Below, piece by piece: positions 25,082 to 31,848 of a DNA stretch of 31,848 nucleotides. The position numbers and the translations under genes were made by a program. How positions within the stretch are numbered: the first letter of the stretch is position 1; each line of letters starts with the position of its first letter. The notes below the pieces were generated by a model, which saw only the letters and a list, made by a program, of their open reading frames with translations, searched no databases and was not told the DNA's origin. Origin of the DNA: UBA11996 sp964394975. Its GTDB lineage: Bacteria; Chloroflexota; Dehalococcoidia; Lucifugimonadales; UBA826. The stretch covers positions 1 through 31,848 of the forward strand of contig CAYMZR010000013.1 of assembly GCA_964394975.1 (NCBI GenBank), in the 5' to 3' direction.

Positions 25082-27022
25082 TTACAGATTTTCGATATTA
25101 ATTGGATCTATTGGGTCGAATGGCTCGAATCCAAAGATCTGTGAGTAAAAATATAGTTCGGCTTCTAATGTTCTTTGTATGTTTTCCGATTTCCTGAAGC
25201 CGTGCTGTTCTCCTTCAAATTCGAGATAGGATACCGGGATACCTTTTGACTTCAAAGAAGAGTACATTTTCTGAGATTGATTTGGTAATACAATTTTATC
25301 TTCTAATCCTTGAAACAAAATTACAGGGCAAGATAAATTGTCGGTGTGATTTATAGGAGATCTCTCTATGTATTTTTGGGTTTCCTCTGGATATTTCCCA
25401 ACCATTGAATCTAGGTATCTAGATTCAAATTTATGTGTTTCTTCCGCTAAAGCAGTCAAGTCACTAACGCCATAATAGCTAGCTCCTGCCTTGAAGAAAT
25501 CGGTGAATGCTAGGCAGGCTAAAGTTGTAAAACCTCCAGCACTCCCCCCCTTGATAGCAATTTTTTCAGGATCAGCTAAACCTTCGGAAACAAGATACTT
25601 GCCACCACTGACGCAGTCATCTACATCACTTACACCCCAGTTACCATTTAGTGCTTTCCTGTATTTTGTTCCGTAACCAGTACTCCCCCGATAATTGACG
25701 TCTAATATTGCAAATCCCCTATTAGTCCAGTATTGAATACCTAAATTAAGGGTAGTAGAAGTAGCACCGGTCGGGCCTCCATGACTGAGTATTATAAGAG
25801 GAGGTTTTGTAGATTTGGGTGCTTCATAATTTATATTGATGGGAGGGTAGTAAAACGCATGGCATTCTTGCTCATCCGATGTCATGTATTTCACTGGTTG
25901 TGGCTTTGAAAAATGAGTAGATTTTATTTTGGCTTGCGTCGATTCTTGTACCTTTTCTAGTTTTTGAATGCCATCAAGTTTATAAAGATACAAGGTATAG
26001 GAGGTGCCTGCTGAGCCTAGAGCCAACAGTGCTTTTCCTTTGTTGGCCTTCAGGCCTGATCTATTGATCTCGGTGATATCGGGAATAGTATCTACGTGAG
26101 ACAGTTTGCAAGTAACCGTGTCTAGGAGTCCGATTTTCCAAAATCCTTGGTTATTATATGAACATAGTATTTGCCCATCGTCTATAAAATCATAGAATCT
26201 AACCCCTAATCCCCACTGGGCCTGTGTGAATTCAGCATCATATGGCGAGAGATTATTCGACACACCATTCTCATATTTGTAAATGTTCCACCATCCTGAA
26301 ATATCAGATACGTAATGAAGTACTCCGCGTGGTGACCAAATAGGGTGACAAATTGACTCGCCTTGTCCTAGGATCTTTCTGGGATTTCGAATACCAGTCT
26401 CTTCCAAATCCGCAATATGGAGTTCAGTGGAATCCCAAGGCATATTAGGATGATTCCATTGAATCCATGCTAGGTTCTCTCCGTCAGGACTTATTACAGG
26501 AGAAGAATAAAAATCTGCCCCGCTGGCGATCGTAGTGATTTCTCCAGCGTTCGTCAGGTTGACTGAGACTAAGCAGTTGACAGGTTCTGTTTTACCGTCG
26601 TGCTTTTCAGCAACGTAAATAATGCGGTGATTCTGTGAATCTATAACTCCATCAGCGAACCTGAAAGTAGAGTCATATGTGACTTGAGATGCCTCTGTAC
26701 CTGTTAGCGTAGTCTTGTATATCTGTTGGTCGGAAAAATTGGAAAAATATACTTCACATTTATCTACTAAAAACGCTCCTCCACCATATTCGTGAACACG
26801 ACTGCGGGCGTTGTATGATTTGGGTAATATTTCATGTTTCGCACCATCCTGAGATTGATGCATGATCGTATACCGGCCACCTTCCAACGGTCTCATTTCT
26901 TGCCAGAATATGTTTCCATCAGATAGAAGAACATCCCCTAGACTAATTGAGTCTGAAACAATTAATTCGGTGGTGATTTGAGATTCCCAAGCACCGTAAG
27001 GAGCGACTTTTTTTAAAGTCAT
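25082..27022 (-). CDS. S9-family (prolyl oligopeptidase-like) serine peptidase
   Basis: This is a 646-residue peptidase with an N-terminal beta-propeller of WD40/PD40-like repeats (for example SSPVISPDGENLAWIQW) and a C-terminal alpha/beta-hydrolase domain. The catalytic triad is Ser494 (GGSAGG), Asp575 (LEDKIV) and His607 (GEQHGF). The YRGSTGYG motif is typical of acylaminoacyl-peptidase/DPP-type S9 enzymes. No signal peptide is visible, so it is likely cytoplasmic. Its ATG overlaps the stop of the upstream gene (ATGA), and it is the last gene of a four-gene unit. Confidence 0.92.
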   Translation of the reverse strand: MTLKKVAPYGAWESQITTELIVSDSISLGDVLLSDGNIFWQEMRPLEGGRYTIMHQSQDGAKHEILPKSYNARSRVHEYGGGAFLVDKCEVYFSNFSDQQIYKTTLTGTEASQVTYDSTFRFADGVIDSQNHRIIYVAEKHDGKTEPVNCLVSVNLTNAGEITTIASGADFYSSPVISPDGENLAWIQWNHPNMPWDSTELHIADLEETGIRNPRKILGQGESICHPIWSPRGVLHYVSDISGWWNIYKYENGVSNNLSPYDAEFTQAQWGLGVRFYDFIDDGQILCSYNNQGFWKIGLLDTVTCKLSHVDTIPDITEINRSGLKANKGKALLALGSAGTSYTLYLYKLDGIQKLEKVQESTQAKIKSTHFSKPQPVKYMTSDEQECHAFYYPPININYEAPKSTKPPLIILSHGGPTGATSTTLNLGIQYWTNRGFAILDVNYRGSTGYGTKYRKALNGNWGVSDVDDCVSGGKYLVSEGLADPEKIAIKGGSAGGFTTLACLAFTDFFKAGASYYGVSDLTALAEETHKFESRYLDSMVGKYPEETQKYIERSPINHTDNLSCPVILFQGLEDKIVLPNQSQKMYSSLKSKGIPVSYLEFEGEQHGFRKSENIQRTLEAELYFYSQIFGFEPFDPIDPINIENL

Positions 27023-28152
27023 CGGGACAACTTCCCAGAGGTTATGGAATCAAGGTATCGGAAATAATCTTTCTTTCGGTTTGTATTAATGGACCAGTTT
27101 ACTGGTATTAGTTGGTAACCATTTTCATAATCTCCAAATGCAGCGTTGCCGCCAGCTCCAGCGCCTGGATCAAAATAGCCCCATCCAGCATAGGAATTCA
27201 TTGCGCAATTGAAATTATTTATTTCCTTGTCGAATTCAAAATGATCGTCCTCGTTGAATAATATAGGCATATGGTGCCAATCTGACAGTTCTTTAGTTTC
27301 TTTTACCATTTCGGAGATTCGCCTGGGTTCGGTGACACCGTTCCCATGCATTAATATAAAATCCGATGATTTGGCCACATTATTTCCGGGGATTGTATTA
27401 CCTCCATAACTTGTCCCAGCTAAAAGGTTTTCAGAATTCACACTTACTGACTTGGCTAAATTTATTAGTTCGTGAACTCGCTGTGGTTGCAATATTTCGT
27501 GTTCATATTTTGGAACGCTGCATTCATTGTTAATCTCAATTACAACGTTTTCATAGCCACTCGACAGTATCCATTCACACGCATTACGGACAGCAGATTT
27601 TACTGCCTTTTCATCTTGCAGCCTTTCGTCTTGTCCGAAATAAAAAAGACCAAGTATAACCACCATGGATAACTGGTTTGTTTTTTCTAATATTTTGCTG
27701 AGTCTGCGGGTATACTCAATTTTTAGGCTACCATCAGAGGTAAATCCTGAACTATCCCAAGGTTGAGATTCTGGAGATGGCAAACCTTTCCATATCTCTG
27801 AGTCGCTACCTGACATTCCTTCTTGCTGCATAAACTCGCGGAATTGATTTAAACGGTAGTAGCCTGAGGGGGCTCCACCTTGTAAGTTTACAGTTATGGC
27901 TGTTAATCCATGTTCTCTGTATTCAGGTAACATAGCAATAAACTCATCGGTATTCCTGTCCGCATCCCATTCACCAGTATCAGGGTAATTCCATATGTCG
28001 CGAGTGTAGGGGTTTTCGTCATCAAAGATTGCATTAACCATTCTAGCGTTCAAAAGTAGACCTTCGACGCTGTTTCCCCGAAATTTAATATCAGAGTAGG
28101 TTGGGATTCCATCTACTAACCATTTGTTTCCTTCAATAGACACTTTTGACAT
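27019..28152 (-). CDS. Putative TIM-barrel glycoside hydrolase-like protein (clan GH-A-like)
   Basis: I cannot assign this 377-residue protein to a named family. It looks like a TIM-barrel of the glycoside hydrolase clan A type. Glu210 in VVIEINNECS fits the Asn-Glu acid/base at the end of strand 4, and Glu301 in ILFNEDDHF fits the nucleophile near strand 7. The segment MSKVSIEGNKWLVDGIPTYS resembles the N-terminal strand found in such enzymes. No signal peptide is seen, so an intracellular role is likely. It overlaps the peptidase start by 4 bases and lies 21 bases after a CoA-transferase gene. The substrate is unknown, and a non-catalytic role is possible. Confidence 0.6.
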   Translation of the reverse strand: MSKVSIEGNKWLVDGIPTYSDIKFRGNSVEGLLLNARMVNAIFDDENPYTRDIWNYPDTGEWDADRNTDEFIAMLPEYREHGLTAITVNLQGGAPSGYYRLNQFREFMQQEGMSGSDSEIWKGLPSPESQPWDSSGFTSDGSLKIEYTRRLSKILEKTNQLSMVVILGLFYFGQDERLQDEKAVKSAVRNACEWILSSGYENVVIEINNECSVPKYEHEILQPQRVHELINLAKSVSVNSENLLAGTSYGGNTIPGNNVAKSSDFILMHGNGVTEPRRISEMVKETKELSDWHHMPILFNEDDHFEFDKEINNFNCAMNSYAGWGYFDPGAGAGGNAAFGDYENGYQLIPVNWSINTNRKKDYFRYLDSITSGKLSR

Positions 28153-28173
28153 TGTTATTAGCCTTCGTAATTT

Positions 28174-29478
28174 TCACTTTGCCACCCTTCGGGATCCTCC
28201 CATATCTGATCCTGGTAATGGCACTGTACCAATTATTTCATTTGCCTCAAATTGGGTTATTTTGTCGTTGCCATAACCAAGCACTTCTTTTAATACGTAC
28301 ATGTTGTCTTGGCCTAGGCAAGGTGCTGGATTGTGAATAACCTGGCCCTTAGAACTTTCGAATTTGAAAATTGGCCCAGTCATTGGATAAATTCCTGCGG
28401 ATGGATGTTCAACTATCTGAAAAAAGTCTCTTTCATTTAAATGAGGGTCAGCATATGAATCAGCCCCACAATCTAATACAACTCCCGATGTTATTTCGTC
28501 GGATTGGAGTCTATTCAATACATCGTACCTATCCTGACTATGAGTCCATTCATTGATGATTTTATCTATTTGGTCGTGATTTTGCTGCCTACCTGCCAAG
28601 GTATCAAAGGCTTCTGAATCTAAGTGATTATTTCCAACTGTTGCTTTGAGCTTAGACCAATCTTCATTAGATTTAATGCTTATTGCTATCCATTTGTCTT
28701 CCCCCGAGCATTTGTATACTCCTTGAGGAGCAAAATCTGGATGGCGATTACCTCTTCTTTGTCGGGAAAAAGATTGCATTTGATTCTCAAGATATATTTC
28801 TCCAAGATGTGTCATAAATGATTCTGCTTGAGACATATCAATAAATTGACCTTCTCCAGTTTTTGTTCGATGAACTAGAGCTGAAGCAATCGCCATTACT
28901 CCATTTGTTGCAGCCACAGCATCTGGGTGGTGGACCAGTGAATTGGAAGAGTGATCCATATCTGGATAACCTCTCAAAAAAGAATGTCCTGTTATGGCAT
29001 CTATCGCCATTCCCATACTACGGTAGTCAGCATAAGGTCCGGTGTTTCCGTAACCTGGCATCAGCATGTAAATTATATCGGGTTTGATTTTCCTGACTTC
29101 GTCGTAGCTGAGCTCAAAATTCTCCATTACTGTTCGAGCATAGTTGCAAAAAACGATGTCACTTTGCGACACCAAGTCTTTAAAAGTATTCAAGCCTTGC
29201 TCTGTTTTTAAATCAAGAGTGAGGCTTTTCTTATTTCTGTTTATAGCGTTGAAATTGGACTGACGATTCCAAGGATCATTTCCAGGGTCATCATCGGGAT
29301 ATCCACCCGCATTAGAAGGGGGATTTATTGGCCCTCTGCCTATTCGTTGAATAGATTCAACTTTGATTATCTCAGCTCCCATGTCCCCCATCAGGCAACC
29401 ACAAAACGGACCAGCCCAAATTTCAGATAGTTCTAGGGCCCTAATTGTTGATAAGGGCTTACTGGCACCTAATTTCAT
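28174..29478 (-). CDS. CaiB/BaiF-type (class III) CoA-transferase, catalytic Asp present
   Basis: This 434-residue class III CoA-transferase belongs to the formyl-CoA transferase/CaiB/BaiF fold. The N-terminal LSEIWAGPFCGCLMGDMGAE and VESIQRIG regions and the MSQAESF block are typical. When aligned by the ALVHRTKTG motif with formyl-CoA transferase, Asp186 (HHPDAV) falls on the catalytic Asp169. CoA donor and acceptor cannot be told from the sequence. Its start overlaps the end of the upstream paralogue by 4 bases (ATGA), suggesting the two act together. Confidence 0.92.
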   Translation of the reverse strand: MKLGASKPLSTIRALELSEIWAGPFCGCLMGDMGAEIIKVESIQRIGRGPINPPSNAGGYPDDDPGNDPWNRQSNFNAINRNKKSLTLDLKTEQGLNTFKDLVSQSDIVFCNYARTVMENFELSYDEVRKIKPDIIYMLMPGYGNTGPYADYRSMGMAIDAITGHSFLRGYPDMDHSSNSLVHHPDAVAATNGVMAIASALVHRTKTGEGQFIDMSQAESFMTHLGEIYLENQMQSFSRQRRGNRHPDFAPQGVYKCSGEDKWIAISIKSNEDWSKLKATVGNNHLDSEAFDTLAGRQQNHDQIDKIINEWTHSQDRYDVLNRLQSDEITSGVVLDCGADSYADPHLNERDFFQIVEHPSAGIYPMTGPIFKFESSKGQVIHNPAPCLGQDNMYVLKEVLGYGNDKITQFEANEIIGTVPLPGSDMGGSRRVAK

Positions 29479-30695
29479 ATGATTTTTTCCGTAGTCAAGG
29501 CTTCAATATGGTCATTTGAGATCTGTAGGAGGTTTTGAAGCACTTGAGTTGTATTTTGTCCTAAGGTAGGGGCAGGCCTGATCTGAGAGTTGGCGGTATT
29601 TGACAGTCGGAAAGGATCGCCCGTCATACGCAACGTTTGTCCATTTGGATAGGTTACATCTTGAAAAAAATCTCTTGCAATAAATTGTTCATTTTTGTGA
29701 ACTTCTTCTGGCTGTAATATGGGTGATCCTGGAACTCCTGCAGCTTGCACTGCTTTGAAAATTTCTTCCCGAGTTTTATCATTTAGCCAAGCTTGAAAGA
29801 TAGCTTCTAATTCCTCCCTATTTTCAGACCTTTTGATTGTGTCGTCATATTTTGGATGAGTCATTAGATCTTCGCGGTTGATCATTTTTGCGACATTAGG
29901 CCACATGCGTGGACCTAATGGTAAAAAGCTAAAGTAACCATCTTTACATCTGAAGGTTCCAACAGCATATGGTTCCCTGGCGCCAGACGCAGAAGTTCTG
30001 GGTTGTGATCTGGGATCAGGTTCGCCAGCGTAAATATATGGAGCTCTCCTTCCTATCTGATGAGGATGGCCCGCCATACATTCTTGTATCGAGATGTCTA
30101 ACCAATCTCCCTGACCCGTTAGAGTTCTTTTAAACAGGGCCGACGCAGTAGCAGCAGCAGCAGCATTGCCTGCAAAATATTGCGCTATTTCACCCGCATA
30201 TCTTAAGGGTTCCCTCTCTGGAAGTCCCTCTCTATTCATTGCTCCTGTCATGGCGAAGAGTGTTAATTCATCGTACGCAAAATTTTTATAAGGTCCGGTT
30301 TGGCCATAAGGAGTGACTGAGGTAAAAATAATTGATGGATTTATATTTTTGATTTGATTGTAGGCTAATCCATTCTTCTCCCAGTAGCCTGGCTTTTGAC
30401 TTTCAATCACGACATCAGATACTTTCATCAAATCAGCCAAGAGACTTTGGCCCTTTTTGTTGTCCAAATCCATGGAGATACTTTTTTTACCGGCGTTTAA
30501 ATGGAGGAATATCGGGCTATCATTAACTTGATGACTTTGGGTTGAACTTGTCCATTGCCTGAGTGGGTCTCCTTCTAGAGACTCGACTTTAATTACTTCG
30601 CATCCGTATAGTCCAAGCGTTTTTGCACAAAAGGAAGCAGCCAATCTATCGGAAAGGTCCAAAACTATGATTTCTTCGAGGGCAGCAAAAGGCAT
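29475..30695 (-). CDS. CaiB/BaiF-type CoA-transferase, catalytic Asp apparently replaced
   Basis: This is a 406-residue paralogue of the next gene, with the same fold (LDLSDRLAASFCAKTLGLYG, VESLEGDP, NAGKKSISMDL). At the position of the catalytic Asp (14 residues before ALFKR) it has Gln172; a nearby Glu169 might stand in. This is reminiscent of subunit pairs such as BbsE/BbsF, where only one partner carries the catalytic Asp. Residues 178-182 are an alanine run encoded by GCN codons. It is the first gene of the four-gene unit, with a promoter 37-65 bases upstream. No good Shine-Dalgarno site is seen. Confidence 0.9.
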   Translation of the reverse strand: MPFAALEEIIVLDLSDRLAASFCAKTLGLYGCEVIKVESLEGDPLRQWTSSTQSHQVNDSPIFLHLNAGKKSISMDLDNKKGQSLLADLMKVSDVVIESQKPGYWEKNGLAYNQIKNINPSIIFTSVTPYGQTGPYKNFAYDELTLFAMTGAMNREGLPEREPLRYAGEIAQYFAGNAAAAATASALFKRTLTGQGDWLDISIQECMAGHPHQIGRRAPYIYAGEPDPRSQPRTSASGAREPYAVGTFRCKDGYFSFLPLGPRMWPNVAKMINREDLMTHPKYDDTIKRSENREELEAIFQAWLNDKTREEIFKAVQAAGVPGSPILQPEEVHKNEQFIARDFFQDVTYPNGQTLRMTGDPFRLSNTANSQIRPAPTLGQNTTQVLQNLLQISNDHIEALTTEKII

Positions 30696-30731
30696 ATTTC
30701 AGTAATAAACTCTAGCTAAAAGATAAGTGCC

Positions 30732-30760
30732 ATTGTCCATATGTCGGTAAGTAGTGTCAA
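30732..30760 (-). promoter_or_regulatory. Promoter of the CoA-transferase operon
   Basis: On the minus strand TTGACA (30760-30755), a 17-base spacer and GACAAT (30737-30732) match a housekeeping promoter with a weaker -10. It lies between the YYY-type gene and the first CoA-transferase and would give a short leader of about 30 bases. Confidence 0.5.
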
Positions 30761-30816
30761 ACATATTGATCTAGGTGAAAATGTTGATACTTACGAAGAC
30801 TCCACTTTTCTGGTCT

Positions 30817-31848
30817 CTACATATCTTTCACTTTCATAATTACAACTCCATGCTGGTCATATATTTTCTCGAGTCTTCCATCGAGTCCGCTATATATTTT
30901 TTCCAATCCTATGGCTGGATAATAGAGTTTTTCTATCTCTCCGACGAATATGTATTTGATCTGGTATTTATCTAGAAGGTCTCGTGCCATCTGAAATCCA
31001 GGCGTTGTGTAAATGGCGTTGACATCATTCATTCGAGCATTGATTTCATTTTGGTGTTCCCATCTTTGTTGCTGTTGGTGCCATTCCCAGCCTATGACCG
31101 TTGGTAGACCCGAATGCGTAGAGACCCGACTACCCCAACGATATGAGGGTGTTATTCCTTCAAGGATGATCGGTGATCCAGGAATGTTTTCTCGTATCCA
31201 ATTGATTGCTGTCATATCGGCAGATAAATCAATGTCACCATTTTCATCTTTATAAATCGAAGTTTCGGTGAACGCATATCCATTGAGAGTAAATCGTGTT
31301 TTAGATGAAGAGAACCGATCCTGTGTTCTGTCAATAGTTCCTATCGTTGTATAAATCAGGCTGCCTGACCCTAGCAGGATTATGAATACGATCCATGGAA
31401 AGAAAATAGCTGCTTTGGACGTAAATGGAGTTCTATTGATTAGACGATACAGAAAGTAGGACGCTGCTATTCCTAGAATTATCCAGATTTGCAGGTAAAA
31501 CTTGAACACAGTGTTCATCCTGTCGATATCGCCTTCAATTCGCCAGATATCAACGCCAATGGCCACAAAGAAAGCTCCGATTGCTAGAAGGCAGGGAAAA
31601 AAGGCATCCGAATAAGAGTTTTTTGATTTTTTGAATATAAAAAAGCAGGCGATGCATAAAAGAAAGATTACTAGAACCGATATTGGTATCGTTCCTCCAA
31701 ATGTTCCCGATAATATTCCCATGGCTAGGTATGTGATGGTTAACAAAGCTGCCAGAGTGTTAAGTAAGAATTTAGGATGAGAGCTATAAGTTCTTGCTAA
31801 GAAATATTTTGGAGATACCCACATTCGTAAAAACTTAATGATGAATGG
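30817..31848 (-). CDS. YYY/DUF2298-type polytopic membrane protein, C-terminal part
   Basis: The visible 343 codons have several membrane segments followed by a non-membrane C-terminal domain. The motif EGDIDRMNTVFKFYLQIW is the signature of the Chloroflexi/archaeal YYY-domain (DUF2298) proteins, large membrane proteins thought to be glycosyltransferase-like. An ATG lies at 31824, but the frame is open to the window end, and the hydrophobic context implies that the N-terminal half is upstream of the window. The C-terminal segment (YQIKYIFVGEIEKLYYP) resembles that of these and related lipid-linked-sugar transferases. It ends 57 bases before the CoA-transferase promoter. Confidence 0.82.
   Translation of the reverse strand, partial: PFIIKFLRMWVSPKYFLARTYSSHPKFLLNTLAALLTITYLAMGILSGTFGGTIPISVLVIFLLCIACFFIFKKSKNSYSDAFFPCLLAIGAFFVAIGVDIWRIEGDIDRMNTVFKFYLQIWIILGIAASYFLYRLINRTPFTSKAAIFFPWIVFIILLGSGSLIYTTIGTIDRTQDRFSSSKTRFTLNGYAFTETSIYKDENGDIDLSADMTAINWIRENIPGSPIILEGITPSYRWGSRVSTHSGLPTVIGWEWHQQQQRWEHQNEINARMNDVNAIYTTPGFQMARDLLDKYQIKYIFVGEIEKLYYPAIGLEKIYSGLDGRLEKIYDQHGVVIMKVKDM

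Noticed and set aside
30144..30165. A GCA-type trinucleotide run.
   Set aside because: It lies inside a CoA-transferase gene, encodes a short alanine run in a helix, and is too short to be a repeat element.
1..31848. CRISPR arrays, insertion sequences, prophage genes, tRNA or rRNA genes.
   Set aside because: No repeated spacer structure, transposase, integrase or RNA gene features were recognised on either strand; the longest gap without a gene (about 305 bases, 15412-15716) is filled by the riboswitch leader.

Overview
The window is a 31.8 kb, AT-rich, gene-dense bacterial chromosome segment with no mobile element, rRNA, tRNA or CRISPR array that I could find. The mix of genes suggests a Chloroflexota bacterium, possibly of the Dehalococcoidia/SAR202 type. 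The clues are a SufBCD-SufU-Rrf2-SufS cluster, lipoproteins with Pro/Thr-rich linkers, a YYY-type (DUF2298) membrane protein at the right edge, paired CaiB/BaiF CoA-transferases, and rpoB/rpoC with acidic tails. This placement is inferred from gene content; no phylogeny was run.

Left part (1-6160, + strand): an iron-sulfur cluster assembly operon, sufB (5' end cut by the window) - sufC - sufD - sufU - rrf2 regulator - sufS - second sufU. SufBCD is the scaffold/ATPase complex, SufS the cysteine desulfurase, the two SufU proteins Zn-type sulfur acceptors, and the Rrf2 protein the likely Fe-S-sensing repressor. Next come a convergent oligopeptide-type substrate-binding lipoprotein (6168-7928, -), a TatD-family metal-dependent hydrolase (8016-8813, +) and a small Yip1-like membrane protein (8810-9370, -).

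Middle (9.4-12.5 kb, + strand): the membrane part of a sodium-pumping biotin-dependent decarboxylase, namely a small OadG-like subunit, an OadB/GcdB-like pump subunit and a biotin carrier protein, without the carboxyltransferase alpha subunit. A TPR lipoprotein (-) and a gamma-class carbonic anhydrase-like protein (+) follow.

12.5-15.7 kb (- strand): a vitamin B12 uptake operon, btuF-btuC-btuD, headed by a recognisable cobalamin riboswitch and a terminator-like hairpin with its own sigma70-type promoter. The riboswitch sets both the likely substrate and the btuF start codon.

15.7-23.7 kb (- strand): rpoB and rpoC. They are not preceded by ribosomal protein genes but by a 256-bp region shared with divergent dinB (DNA polymerase IV). 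A consensus-like promoter and an attenuator-like hairpin lie in the rpoB leader.

25-30.7 kb (- strand): a compact four-gene unit (two overlapping CaiB/BaiF CoA-transferases, a TIM-barrel glycosidase-like protein and an S9 prolyl-oligopeptidase-type peptidase) behind a consensus-like promoter. At the right edge (30817-31848, -) lies the C-terminal part of a polytopic YYY/DUF2298 membrane protein.
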